In this document: positions 12,181-24,792 of the stretch, one piece after another | How the letters are laid out: the number at the start of each line of letters is the position of its first letter | How positions within the stretch are numbered: the first letter of the stretch is position 1 | Source of the DNA: Solenopsis invicta | Lineage: Eukaryota; Arthropoda; Insecta; Hymenoptera; Formicidae | DNA: 64,000 nt | Reading direction: 5' to 3' | Assembly (NCBI RefSeq): GCF_016802725.1 | Contig: NC_052666.1 | Location: 32,020,997-32,084,996, forward strand | Position numbers and translations under genes: made by a program | The notes under the pieces: model-generated | Seen by the model: only the letters and a program-made list of their open reading frames with translations | Told to the model about the DNA's origin: nothing | The model's database searches: none

Positions 12181-14676
12181 GTTAATTTTTGTTCTCAGTG
12201 TGTGTAGAAATGGTTAAAAAATAATTTGACAAACAGTTAACTGGTTACGATAAGAGGAGTAGTTCTCAGTAGTTGGAATAACATCTGTCACGTGAATATA
12301 TATCCGATCTCGGGCTGTTACGTTGAACGAAATCACGAAGCGCGTATTATACGGCGATTCAGCAATTCGGCAGAAGTGGTTCGAACCTGCCACGAGCCCG
12401 ACGAGTCGATCTCGTCGAGATCGAGCCAATTTAAATATGCCAATCCTCGCCCATCCCGTCGCAATCCGCTCCGTACACATAGGTCTAGACGTATATGCGT
12501 GTACAACCACCAACGCACAAGTCTCCAACTATTATATATTGCGGAAATCCCGATTTGTGATCAAATATGGCACAACGGTGCGGCGTGTCCCAACTTTCAT
12601 TTCGCCCGGACGTCGAACGCAAACTTTCATCCGCTGGCTTTAAATCGAACTCCTAATCGGGCATTGGAATCTTGTGCAACCCTCGCCCTCCTTTGCATAG
12701 CCGCGAAGCGTCTGGCTGCAACTAGAAACGTCACTACCACACTCTTCTCTTTTGCTTTTAACCCTTTTCGCTCTCTTTCCGTCCACTTCTCTCTTTCTCT
12801 CTCGCACAATCCATCTGTCCTTCCGGGTATCGGGTTTTCCCCCCTCTCAGCTGTGGTCAGTCTAATTAACAAAATAGTCTACTCCATTAATGAAATACGC
12901 AGTGACGTTGCGATGGATGTCCTTTCGTAATATAGTAATTTCCATTTTGGTGATGGATAATTAGAGATATTAAAGGGCGTATCGCGTATTTTATTCCTGC
13001 ATTTAAATAAAATTTTTTTTCGTTAGAAAAGTTTTACTTTTTATCTGCGAGAGGAGATTTGATCGACAGCTATGGTTTTTTGATAGTGTCTTTGACGCGT
13101 CTCTATCTCTGCACGAGTAATAGTGAAAAATATTTTTTTCGACGGATCATATTTTACATTTTAAAATATAGAAATATTCATGAAATTTATAATATGATGG
13201 AAATGAAATAAGTGATAAAGTTTGCAAAAAAATGATGAAGTTTTCTCGTTTGAAAGAAATGACGTTTAATCCATTAATTTTATCTTCAATCTCGTTTCTA
13301 AAATTTCTTATTCCTGGGAAAAGCGGAACTTTGCTGAAGCTAATTTAGGTAAAGTAGTCATTTAGTAATTATGAAAGTTGGTGCACGTAATAATTAACCA
13401 AGTGTTATATCGTGAGATAAAAGAAGCTTATTATGTCAATGCTCGCGGCTAATCCCCTCCGAGGATGATGGACTTGGGACTTCACTCTGCTAGACAGTCG
13501 GTCGATACAGTCGGCTGCCAACGTCGTCGTGCGGGATGAGCCCTGGGTGAAATTAAACAAAATAGAACTTGCATACATCCGTCCTTCTCTCGGCAAGCGG
13601 AAGGCAATGGGAGGCAGCAGCTCACCCCCTCCCGCCTGCTGCTGACCTCCGTTTATTTGCTCGTTGCTCGTTTCTGCAATGGGGTTGGTAGCGGCAAACA
13701 CGCGCTCACGGTCGTGCCAGTCTCTTTCTCGAATGCGATTTCAATTTCGAAACGTATTACACGAGTAGCGCGAAGCTGACGTTACATTCCAGAAAATTCG
13801 AACGCGATTATTTATTACGTCTTTGGGAATGACATATCAGTTCGAATAGTATGATAATTGTGCTAGTTAGAGAAAAACATGATTCCTTAGTACTTTCTAT
13901 CTGATCTGAATTCAAACCAAAATCTTTTATTAAAAAATATATTACAGCAAGATATATAATACGATGCACGTATATAATAAAAATTATACATTTGATTATG
14001 TAAAACTTTACAATACGTGACATTTGCTACATTTATTTTTTTTCCTCGAAAGAATTGCACTTGAATTCAATGTTATATCGTGCTTATGCAAATTTAAGTA
14101 AAATGGAGTAGCCGTTTATCTTGACGTTTCTTAACCCGTTCCTTCCAATTGTTTCCGGATCATTCGGGTGTTAAGATTCTCGTAACGACGAGATTATCGG
14201 CTCGTAGCCGCGCTTATTTAGAATACAATCGAGGATTTTCGACGAGACTCATCTACCTCGGGATACAATCGGCTAATGGAAGAGAGAAGCGGGTGAGACG
14301 AGACCGCGGAGGAAATGAAAATACGATTGGAGATGCTTTAGAATAGGGTATTTTCTTTTCACTCTCTTTCTCGCCTTTCGTTCTTTCTCTTCTTTTTTCT
14401 TTATTTACCCGCTCAAGTCTCAACGTACACACAAGTACACTCGCGCAATACGAAAACCCTCGATTATCGATACCGTGTCGTCTCGTCGCCGCGTCGCGAC
14501 GTCGGCGTCGGCGTCAGCGTTGCTCCAAAAACGCATGCGGCCGGATTTTCGGAAAAGTCCGAGGAGGTGAGCGAACGTGTTCGTTCGTTCTCGGAATTAA
14601 GCTTTACAATTCCATCACGAAAATGTTCAAAGGACGAGACATGAGCCTCGTTGCAGCTTGATACGCTTTATGGCCC

Positions 14677-14827
14677 ATTAGTAGGTTGCCGGCATATCAA
14701 TTTCATTAGAGTAACAATGTCATCTCTTCAGAGCATTAGCAATTAGAGGGATTATTGCTGTTGCGTCGGTAATATGCACTAATCAGCACGCTTTATCAGC
14801 TGCATTTAATGGAAGCATTATAATTAG
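14677..14827. promoter_or_regulatory. Possible enhancer: cluster of six ATTAG sites with Sox-like and E-box motifs
   Basis: ATTAG, a core of many homeodomain sites, occurs at 14,677, 14,705, 14,735, 14,742 and 14,823 on the + strand, and as CTAAT at 14,779. Between them are AACAATG (14,713-14,719, Sox-like), CAGCTG (14,797-14,802, E-box) and a TTTATGGCC (Hox/caudal-like) just before. The flanks are less dense. The function is inferred from motif density only; the target gene is unknown. Confidence 0.3.
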
Positions 14828-15822
14828 GGCATCGTAGCTTTCATCGAAATGCGTTATTGCGAATAATTGCGAGTAATTGAAACAAAAGAAATTGCAGTTT
14901 TTATGCCCGAAGATTGATCAACAGCAATTTTTATTGTGAAACTGATGCGTACTCGTATACCGTGTGTACGGAAAAGGACGGAGACAGATGGATACGTATA
15001 TTGAGTTATTTCACTTTGCTAAGCTTTTTTCAATCGTTATTTCGTAGTGATTTTATACTGATTAAGGATCAATTTGGCATTCGGATTACACGTAGTTGCG
15101 AACCAGTTACGGGTAAACCCAGGCTAATGCATGTTTATCGTTAGTTGCGCAAATACCGCGGGCGCAAATAATGTGCATTTTAATGTGCTCGACAAAAACC
15201 GAGTGTTTATGCTACTGGTTAGCGTAAGCCAGATTAAGCCGCATTATTCCTACGCGCGTAGCGTCGGACGATTGAACGGACGAGAGGCGAAGCCGAGATG
15301 ATTTTATGAGGATTACTCGTGGAAATGCCAACAAGGATGCATGTAGAGCTTCTCGATAAACGGGACAAATCGTATTGACAAATCTCCCGTTCACGGAGGT
15401 AAAATCAAGTCCGAACTGATCAAAGAACCAGAAGATAAATGAACCTTGGTCGAACTATCATTGCATAATTATACAAATCACCTCGTAGGACATAAATCGA
15501 TCTCAAACACGCAAACTTGGAGCTATCGATCATTAAACGACGATTGTTCGCCTATTTGGAGGCTGGTGCCTATACGAAGGAGACATGGATCACAATCGCG
15601 ATCCCGCAACGAGCCGTTCGTGCGAGCAGATTTGCCCCGTACCGTTCCCTATTATTTGCGTCCGCGATTGTGGACAGCGGCAAGGCTACCAGGCAATAAA
15701 TCGATCCTGGAAGCCAATTCCTCTTCGATCGTTCGATGCCTAATCGCCTCGAGCTGCTTCCGAGTACGATTTTATCGAAATCCTATAAAGAATCCACGTG
15801 TCTTCGTGTTTGCGCCGTTTGT

Positions 15823-15849
15823 GCTCTCTCTCTCTCTCTCTCTCTCTCT
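15823..15849. repeat. (CT)n microsatellite
   Basis: About 27 bases of CT units followed by a looser pyrimidine tract. Confidence 0.95.
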
Positions 15850-17383
15850 TCCTCTTTTCCTCTTCCCTCGTGTCCTTCTAGCTAATATTTTATACATTAG
15901 CGTGTGCCTCCTAGCACCTTGTAAATCAATTTTTGCACTGCCTCTTGAATCGAATTTAAGTGTCCCGGTGGGATCGGAGCGGGCAACCGCAGACGAGACA
16001 GGGAAACGCTTTTGAATACGAAACAGATTTGCCCTCGTATCACATTTCACTGCCGGTTACAAGGATCCTCTTATGAAATCTCTTTCTAAAGATGTTGTTG
16101 TTTGGAGGGGCAGAGGATGAGTATGGTGAACGATCGCTTATGTTCGCATATTGTTCGAGTACCGATTTGAATGCAACGCGATCGTAAAACGACGACAGAC
16201 TTTTCCTCGTTAATGTTGATGAATGGCGCTTTCAGTTTTTACGGAATCGAGTAAGGAAGGTAAAGTAATTAAATGCAACGGTGATGGCGCATTGTATCAA
16301 TGCTGAAAACTGTGTAGCAGTGAAATGCATATAAGCGACGTCGTTTGCCAAATTTTTACATGGCATGATTAAAATAATTATGAATATTTTTTATTTTGAT
16401 CACCTAAATTACTTATTTTCTGACTTGTGTTTTCGTACATATTAAAACACGTTGACTCAATTTCACACTACACATTAGCGCCGTTAGACCCGTTATCACA
16501 GAGATATCATCCGCAGAATGAGATTTATCAACCGCATTAACATGCGGTATTCACATAATTGGCGTAATCCCACCATTGGAAATTACGCTCGAAAGGGTCG
16601 CCGCGTGTACCATTCAACGCGTGTTCAAGAAGGGGTATAATTGTGCTAGTTACACGATACAATGAATGATGATGCTTAAGTGCGAGTGGGAAAGGAAGGG
16701 AGGAGGAGGAAGAGGAACTGGTTGCGCGCAATCCAATGCACCTAGCAGAGGAAGCTGTTTTTCATTCATGCGCGTATTAATCGCATTATATTATTCAAAG
16801 GTGTATCGAACGATAATAGCTTGGCAAAATTATGAAAACTTTCATGAACCACGCATAGCATTCAAAAGTGAATAAATGTACATCAAAGAGAATTCGCCAA
16901 TCGCGCACCGATCGACGGAGAGAAATAACTTTTAATCATTCCGCGTCACGTTGCATCCGCAATTTCATGAATTAGCGCAATTCGATTAGTTGCCGTTTAA
17001 TTAATTCGCCATTGCTCAAAGACACCATTGGCGACGGCTTAATAATTCCCTATTATCCACATGAGATAAGGACGCGGCTGGCGATGACTATGTTCCGGTG
17101 TCCATGTAAAATAGGGCGAGTAATATGCAATACCGTTGTTATCGCGAAAGCACTGCGCGAATATTATATTACGTTGGTGAATACAAGAACTCTGGTCGTT
17201 CTTTCGAATGGAAACGATGCGGAGAAAGAGAGAAAGAGAGTTCGTATTACTCGCTAAACATGGGACTCGTATGCACTGAGCATCGCGCTTGGAGTCGGAC
17301 AAAGTTGACGCTTCACATTTCCCGTAATTGCGTACGTTTTCGCATTGTAGTAATCCGCTTTGAGCGAGCGGGCATAACGCCAT

Positions 17384-18040
17384 TCTTTGCAGGAATGTCT
17401 CGCGTTACGTTTCAATTACTACACCTTCTTCTGCATACTATCATATATATTTGCATGTTTTTTACAGTTTTATTTTTGTTTCAACAATAAACATGTATTA
17501 TACTCGCCATGGTTATCGTCTTGTTTGATACGACGAATTATATTCTCATGAAAATGAAAACAGCGACGTCATTACGAAGCGCATGATGTAGAGATAACAC
17601 GCAAAATTTTAACCAAATCAGAAACGCAAAACCACGCGAGAGAGGTTAATATGCCGGGCCGGTCTTGAACTCGTTAGCTTGCCTGAAACGATACGAAGTG
17701 AAAAACCATGCAGAAAAATGTAGATTTTAGTACGTTGCTACATATCGCTGAAGTAGGATTTGAATACGATCGCAGGAAAATTTTTTGTTTATAATGCAGT
17801 TCATACTTGCATGTACATCACGTGCTTTTATATGATTATATTCTCGTCCTCATGACATTATAATTTGTCGTATCAAACAGACGAATAATAATTATGGCGA
17901 TTATAATAGCGACACTACATGTTTATTGTTGAAACAGAAATAAAATTGTAAAAAAAACTGCACGAATTTTCATTTGACATAATATGAAAAAGTGTTAGAG
18001 GCGAAAGTGAAACAGGTTATCCACACTATTCCGCGAGAAA
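17384..18040. repeat. Long diverged inverted repeat (foldback or MITE-like element)
   Basis: The left arm (core 17,457-17,560) reappears inverted in the right arm (core 17,845-17,955). Within the cores, GTTTCAACAATAAACATGTA at 17,478-17,497 has a perfect reverse complement at 17,916-17,935, and TGTTTGATACGAC at 17,522-17,534 has one at 17,867-17,879. Between these, a few indels and substitutions separate the arms. Weaker similarity continues outward to about 17,384 and 18,040. The spacer of about 280 bases carries no recognisable protein. This fits a non-autonomous foldback or MITE element, or an old inverted duplication that could make long hairpin RNA. No clear target-site duplication was seen. 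Confidence 0.75.
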
Positions 18041-18697
18041 ATAATTTCAATTTTTGCGTGTTACGGTCAGGTTCCTCGCCGCAAACTAGCCGCTGAAGGA
18101 TAAACAAACTACACGTCAGCATGATAAATGCGATGCCAGAGTCGATGCATGCTCGTGTCGATGCAAATTCATAGCGATGTAAATTAAGTCAGAGAAATGA
18201 TTCTATGTTTTTACCTATGTTTTCGCTGCTACCGTGTTTTAAATGATGCTATTTTTCTACTTTACTGTCAAGCACGTCGACCGTAGTCATTCTCTCATTT
18301 TGCAAGCGGTAAATACGAGCCGTGTCAGTTCAGTGAACCGTACGATTCTTAGTCATTTGGTTTTTTTGAGCGGATGAAACAAGTTTTCATTTATCTCGCT
18401 CTTTAAATGACAACAGACTATTTAATATTTTGGTGGATAATTTGTGGATCTGTATGATACATTTTTAGAAGCAGCATACCTCCACTCTTCGTCGCGTGTT
18501 CTTATACATTATTTTAGACAGAGCTGAAAAAAGATGCATCAGAAAGTACGCATTGGTAATTGTGATCGATTTGTTGAAATGCATTATATAAAATTCCGAC
18601 TTTTCTCTTAAAATATCACGTGTCACCGTAAAGATATAAAGATATCGTTCTTAAAACAAACGTTTCGGCAATGTTATGGAACCGCGCGCGCGTTGTA

Positions 18698-18720
18698 CGG
18701 GCGCGGGCGCGGGCGCGGGG
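18698..18720. repeat. (GGGCGC)n hexanucleotide repeat
   Basis: Nearly four units of GGGCGC, directly after alternating CG dinucleotides. Confidence 0.9.
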
Positions 18721-18918
18721 CGCGACGTCGCGAACGGTGCGGATGTCGCTTCGGAATATTATGGAGATAGAAATGGTGGCAACGTCCCAAATAGCGAGAT
18801 TATATTTCTCTCATAGCAGAAAACGCGCGAACGCGCGGGGAGTCGCGCATGCATAATGCACTCTAAAGACGCACCTTCCATACGCATCACAGTGTCTACC
18901 ACCGTAAATTCGTAACGC

Positions 18919-18948
18919 CGTCTGCGATCTTCCCGTCTGCGATCTTCC
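18919..18948. repeat. 15-bp tandem duplication
   Basis: CGTCTGCGATCTTCC occurs twice head to tail. Confidence 0.95.
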
Positions 18949-20358
18949 CTCACACGTCGCGCGCGTTGCAAGGATATTAACACGTTGTAACAAGCGCCTA
19001 TTGTGGGAACACGTGTACGTGATGTACGTGATGTGCGTGTACAAATTGAATGATACGCGCGCGCGTACTTGCCGGGCGAACGACCGGCGAAATAGTTAAG
19101 GACGTTATTCGAAACATGTGCGCTCGCTGTCATAGATGTCTTCTCGTTACTAGACAGCCATTCTGCCAGAGAAACCTGTTAATCACAATTGTTTCTGAAC
19201 GAAAAATAGATTCAGCGGAGTTTCTTAAATATCGATCGATTCAACTCTGTGTTATGAACATAAATCGAATTGCTACGTTAAAAGTTCATTTTATCATCTT
19301 TTTAAGTAATGTATTTTTTCTCGAGGGAATTAAAATTTATTTTATTTCTCAACATTTTTTTGTCATTGCGCGCGTTAAATAATACTAGTCAATTAACTAT
19401 TGAGCGTTTAGTACACGCGCATTGCCTTTTTTGTGCTAGCAACAATCGTGATTTATAAGTATTTATGTCGCAATTTTCTTAAAAGCGCGTTGCAGTGTGC
19501 AGGTCGTTTACGACGGCTGATGTACGTCCAGACTTCATCGCGGCGATATTATCGTCGCTGTTCTCTCTATCCCTTTCGGGTAGGTATGGATCCGACAGGC
19601 CGCGCAGGAAAACTCAGTTTCCGCGGTGCGGAAGTAACTTGAAGTCGACACAAAAGCGTCCGAGCAACCGAGCGAAAAAGTACTCTTGGCTACGGGAAAT
19701 TGACGTTTTGGATTATTTAGCGGCGCAAAGCGGACCAAATAAAATGCGCTTTATATCCCAGACGGGATTAAAACGCGTCGACAAATGTTTTTACGTTGCC
19801 ATTTTTGTACCATTATTTCATTTGCATTATAAAATTATTCATTTACCGAGAGTATTATCTCGCCGCAAATGAAGTCCATCTAATCCATTCGAGAGAGCGA
19901 AATTATTTATGTATAATTTAAGTATAATCAAATAATATATCGCAATTTCTATTATATCATTATTACATTATACATGTATTATATGGCGTTTTCAAGCGAG
20001 AAATATAATAGTATACGTAATCTCCAGTTAAATTTTTTTTAAACGTGCACGAGAATACTAGAAAAGAAGTATTTTTACAACAAAGTCTGCGCAAAAAAAG
20101 TTATACGTATGTACACACATAAATAAAATGCATGAAGATATTTTTTCATAAAACATTGTGCGTAAATGTAAATTTTGTTAAAAACGACACAAAACCTTAA
20201 AGAATTACAAAGACACTTGGACTATGCGAGACAAGGTTTGCGCTCCATCCAGATTTTCACTGAGGAAAAATCGGTTCTAGATTAACTGAGGAATTCCTTG
20301 GACGTCGAAAGGTGGTATGAGAGGAGGCGGCCTGTATATATTCCCTAGGTACATTTAT

Positions 20359-20382
20359 AGAGAGAGAGAGAGAGAGAGAGAG
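20359..20382. repeat. (AG)n microsatellite
   Basis: Twelve AG units. A CT tract lies about 235 bases to the right, so the two could pair as an inverted simple repeat. Confidence 0.95.
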
Positions 20383-20616
20383 TAGCCAGTGAAGGAAGAG
20401 CGGTTCGTGCGCCCATGAGCGCGAACATCCTGATTCCACAGCGTCAGGCATTGTGGTGACGGTTTTCTCTCGTTTCCTCCGCGTTAGTCCAACGGGAAGA
20501 GATTCTCCAACCGGGTTTCGCCGGAAGGCGGTACAAAGGCTCACTGGACGGATGGTGCCAAGTCGGTGGTGCAAAGTGGCGCGAGAGGAATCGTCGCCAG
20601 CAAATACGCATGTTTT

Positions 20617-20638
20617 TCTCTCTCTCTCTCTCTCTCTT
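20617..20638. repeat. (TC)n microsatellite
   Basis: Eleven TC units followed by TTTC units. It is complementary in type to the AG tract at 20,359. Confidence 0.95.
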
Positions 20639-21413
20639 TCTTTCTTTTGACCATTGCCCAGGACTATTGTTGCATTTTCTGACCTCAAATTTAATCTTGT
20701 TTCGCAAGCGGCATGTGCCTCGTGAAACAAGATGCTCTCCGTGCGAACGCATGGCAATTAAATACAACAGATACAGCAGACAAAAATAAATGCTTTAAAT
20801 TTGAATTGTGTAACAAGTTATACGAGAATCGGTGCAAAATATTGGATTATTACGTCTCTGATTTAATTTACTATTTAATTTTCAGTGTCTTTATATCTAA
20901 CGATAATTGTTACGTTTATTTGATGCGTACATTTCGCATCTCTTTCGCAAACATAACGACTTTCGTTGAGGAAACATCTTATACTCGTTTAATATTCTTG
21001 AGATACTTTCTAATAAATCATGGGACGTCCGTTATAATATACGAATGTCTTCCGTCTACAAATGGAACAGCATGAAACACGTCCGCGTAGCGATGTAGTG
21101 GACGAGAGGGAAAAGCCGGTAATTCGCGTAAGGCTGGCACAGACAGCCGGACGAATCGTTTGCACTATGTCGCTACACGGGTGCTAGATATCGCGGTCGA
21201 AAGGTCAGCCGGTGATAAACGAGGCCGTTAATCTGCGCCCCGGATGTAAGAAAATGAAGTTTCCTTCCCGCGGGCGCCGCGGCGCTTTGTTTCGTCGGAC
21301 GCGCGCGCTTTATCCCCTGTAAATTAATCTGGACTGCTAGCGTGCGTGTAGGTAAACCGGTAACCGCAATTGCAGCGGCTCATCTGGGACCGCTAAATTC
21401 AACAGAGACCAGA

Positions 21414-21437
21414 GCGGCAGGCGGCAGGCGGCAGGCG
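21414..21437. repeat. GCGGCAG heptamer, three copies
   Basis: Three tandem GCGGCAG units plus a partial fourth, in a GC-rich patch. Confidence 0.95.
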
Positions 21438-21654
21438 CCGCAGAACGATATTAATATCGGATATCGCCTAAAACTGTTATTCATTTGTCGATAGTATTGC
21501 AAATCGATCGTATTCGAGGAAAGCATAACAAAATTGCCAGGCAATAAACCAACGTAGACAAAGGTGTATTGTGTTTCTAGATTGTTTGACCGTTTACGTA
21601 TAACGTGAAAATGCTTTTTCGGACTCGATTAAAACATTTTTTTTCCTCGACTTG

Positions 21655-21671
21655 TTTTTTTTTTTTTTTTT
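21655..21671. repeat. Poly-T tract of 17
   Basis: Uninterrupted T run at the edge of an AT-rich stretch. Confidence 0.95.
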
Positions 21672-23301
21672 ATTAATAGCAATTTTATAAAACACCATTT
21701 CAATACGTTTAGTTTGTTTTACAATAAAATATTCGTATAATAAGAACTGGCACAATAGAAATGGTATAAAAAATAAAACACGATGTATTCTTAATATATA
21801 AATTATGATGACCCCACCTATCATCAATTATAAATGATAAAATGATAAAGAATAAAACAGGGATGTATATATAAACTAAAGAAATATATGGAATGCTCTG
21901 TCAATTAACTCAATTACCTGTCTGTAATCTATGTCTATAGAGCAGTTTGTAACTTTCGAGTTTTTAATTGACGAGATACGCATTGCGATAATCCGTAACA
22001 AACTCCATTTAAAAATCGAATGGGTAAAGGCTGTTAGTCGACACACGGATATCATTGATGCGTGAGGATCAGCTAACTTGCGAATCGTGAACCTTGATAA
22101 TCGAATGGTTTATCGGGATCGTATAAATGTCACTTCACTCGTGTATGATACAGTTACAAATACGCGGTTGTTCGACAGATGAATTTTTGCCCAATCCTTT
22201 GCTCAATATCAAATGCGCCACATGTTACGCGATGCTAACATTATTGCGATGCATCGTTTGGTATAATATCGCAGTCAGTATTTTATCTGTTGGAAAAATA
22301 TACATTCAGCCAAATAATGTAGTCAGAGACAAAATTCGATTTGAGTTAAAACTTTGAATTTGTTAAAAAACATCAAATTTTTAAATATTATTAAACGGAA
22401 AATGCGGCGTAAAAATGTTCGGTGAAATAAAACATCTATACAATTTGTGAACTATCAATCACCAATGTACAACAAATATTATTGCGTTAGCGCAGTTTTT
22501 GGTTTCGTCTGAAAAAAATCATGAATATATCTGATACTCTCCGAAAACAAATTCCACAGTTGCACATACGCGATCGCGTATGTAAATATAATACATGGCG
22601 AAGCGCTTAGTTAACGAATATACCGAAACTAGCAAAATTTGATTGAATTCCCAGTCAACATTTGTATCATATACCAACACGGTGTAAACTTTAAATTCAA
22701 TTTGCAAATTCTCTATGGTTCATTGGGACTTGCCATATCTCGGAGCTAAATTTATCGATACATGTATAAGACAAATGTATACATATAATATAATTCAGTG
22801 AACGTATATACACAGACACACGTACATGAAATAGTTACAAGTTTTATGTACTTTATTGACTCATTGGAATTACAGATTACGTGTCGCCTTTGTCATTTTA
22901 TTTTCGCTATTAATTTCTTTTTAATAAAGACGTGCTGTTTGCGTTATAAAGTAATATTAAAAAAAAAATCGTTAGGTGTTATTGATTTGTCAGAGATAGA
23001 GACCAAGGTCCGTTGCTAAGAAAGACAAGGTAGATTCGTTAAGTCTCTGGGCGACGACCTTAGTTTCTTCTTCGAGCGGGGACTGAAAAAAGAAGCAACT
23101 CAGTTATGCAAAAGTGAGAAATTATGCAAAGTACTCGCAGGGTTTGACGCGACTGGTCGCTGAACAAAGGGTGGGGGGCAAACGGCGCAAGATTGCGCGA
23201 GAGTGAACGAGAGGGAAACTGGGTGGAGGAACGGGACAGACGTCGGGAGTTGTTTTTGCACGATGGGTTATTCGGCGCGAAACTCTGACGCCACCCTTCG
23301 C

Positions 23302-23329
23302 CGTCGTCGTCGTCGTCGTCGTCGTCGTC
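23302..23329. repeat. (CGT)n trinucleotide repeat
   Basis: Nine uninterrupted CGT units in a GC-rich patch. It would encode poly-Ser, poly-Arg or poly-Val on + frames, but there is no supported open reading frame around it. Confidence 0.95.
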
Positions 23330-24765
23330 AGGCGTGGGGTTGAATTATCGAGCCGCGAAACAGGATCCTCGGGGTCGAAACGCGTTAAATCTTAAGCTCC
23401 CTTAATTCCAGACTAGCGTCGCGAAAGCATTTTGCCAGTGGCTTGCAGACCGTGGATGGCTATGTAAATTCTTCGGCGAGAATTCGCATATAAGTGTCGG
23501 ACGTGCGGTCTCTCGCGGTTTACCGCACGAAACGAGATTCCTCAAGAGCTATGCATCTGACGTGGATAGTGTTTACATTGAAATCTCACACTATTCTCAG
23601 AATATTGATATAAAATGACGAGCATACGTGGCGACGATCGCATTGATCGAATAGGCGAGACCCTCTAAACGCATATTTTACGCATTTTATATATCAACAC
23701 ATGCATTTTTTTTTCTTTTCGCAACGGCATGTGCTTTATTTATTCCGACTGTTCTCCTCCACATATTTTTTTATTTAACAATTCAAACAGATAATCTCGA
23801 ATGTTTGTAATGTAGAAAATTTAACGCGCGTTATTTCGCATTTATTCTAATACATAATTTATCAGTTGTACGCTTCATACACCAGGCATTTCTTTTAAGA
23901 AATCGTTCCACTCGATCGATCACTCAACAACTCGACGCGCTCGCGTATCGGAGAAAAACGGTTCCTCGAGCGGATGTTATTTTGAAACTTCTTAAAGAAC
24001 TTGTCTTACAGAATTAGCAGAAGACATGTGTTAGTTCGCAATCATCGTGAACTTAAGAAGTTTACTCCTCAGAGTTCAGTTACACAAGGTGGTTCGACGA
24101 AGGGGTTGCCAGTTGCAGTGCGTCCGGTTCGACCATTTGTAATTTTCCGCTCGATGTAGCATAAGCTTGCTGGCATGATTCAGAGTACTTTCAGCTATTT
24201 GCCGAAGCCCGGCAGAAGATATTTCATTTTGTCGTGAAGGAGAAGGGGAGCGTCGCGCGGACGGAAGCGAAAACAGTATGGAGGAACCAAAGAATTCTCG
24301 GACAAGAAACTTGTAATACTCCGCATAGTACGCCCTTTGTTAAAGCACAGCGGATCCTTACTTTCTATGTTACGTACTACAATGATAACATAACAGAATG
24401 GAAGAACATTTGGCTATTAAAATATCGATATTTCTGTTTTCTAATAAGAAAAACATGCCTAGTCTCTAAAGACAACTTTATTCAATCTCTGTGAAATCGA
24501 AGAGAAACGAATCCAATAATAAGAGGTATATCTTATTTCATACATACTATTTTTGTATTCAAATTTTCCAAGTTAATTCATCACTCTGAGTGAATATCAT
24601 TGATAGCATATAAATGTTTTATCTAAATTTTTAAAAAATTTTTTAGTTTTTAGAATTTTCAATTATTACAGTTAAAATCTATATATACAGTTATAAAATG
24701 CATGAAACTTTCGTCATAAAATTTTTAAAATTGGAACTTTTTTTATATATATTTTACAAGTTTTT

Positions 24766-24792
24766 ATATTTGATTCGCCCAGAATCAAATAT
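24766..24792. repeat. Perfect 11-bp inverted repeat, 5-nt loop
   Basis: ATATTTGATTC (24,766-24,776) is followed by loop GCCCA and GAATCAAATAT (24,782-24,792). It is a short hairpin in AT-rich DNA with no assigned role. Confidence 0.85.

Larger units (their letters stand above)
10300..14140. other. Mostly AT-rich noncoding DNA
   Basis: AT-rich blocks (10,640-10,830, 11,230-11,480, 12,000-12,240, 12,930-13,420, 13,820-14,110) enclose a CpG-richer part at about 12,290-12,930 with the longest open frame in the window (212 codons, + strand). Its translation shows no domain, signal or biased conservation pattern, it overlaps frames of 60-106 codons on both strands, and no splice pair bounds it, so it is not called. 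Confidence 0.5.
14141..17383. other. Noncoding stretch with an enhancer-like block
   Basis: It contains CpG-rich DNA at 14,460-14,580, where a donor-like GAGGAG|GTGAGCG occurs at about 14,566. Upstream, GCGTCGGCGTCAG near 14,515 could act as an acceptor, so a roughly 50-base untranslated exon is conceivable but unproven. The ATTAG cluster is listed separately. Frames at 15,446-16,015 and 17,012-17,490 are open without other support. Confidence 0.45.
18041..23040. other. Noncoding stretch, CpG-rich islands in AT-rich DNA
   Basis: CpG-rich parts lie at 18,660-19,140, 20,390-20,620 and 21,070-21,450; AT-rich parts at 19,870-20,220, 21,590-22,030 and 22,330-23,000. Open frames are short or made by microsatellites. 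No paired splice sites or recognisable RNA gene were found. Confidence 0.5.

Noticed and set aside
12376..12392. GGTTCGAACC, resembling a tRNA T-arm
   Set aside because: No A-box, acceptor stem or anticodon arm can be laid out on either strand.
12292..12930. 212-codon plus-strand open frame, the longest in the window
   Set aside because: No domain, no splice pair, and several overlapping open frames on both strands; the CpG-rich composition explains it.
15446..16015. 189-codon plus-strand open frame
   Set aside because: It runs through the (CT)n tract at 15,823-15,849 and reads Ser-Leu there; the rest has no domain.
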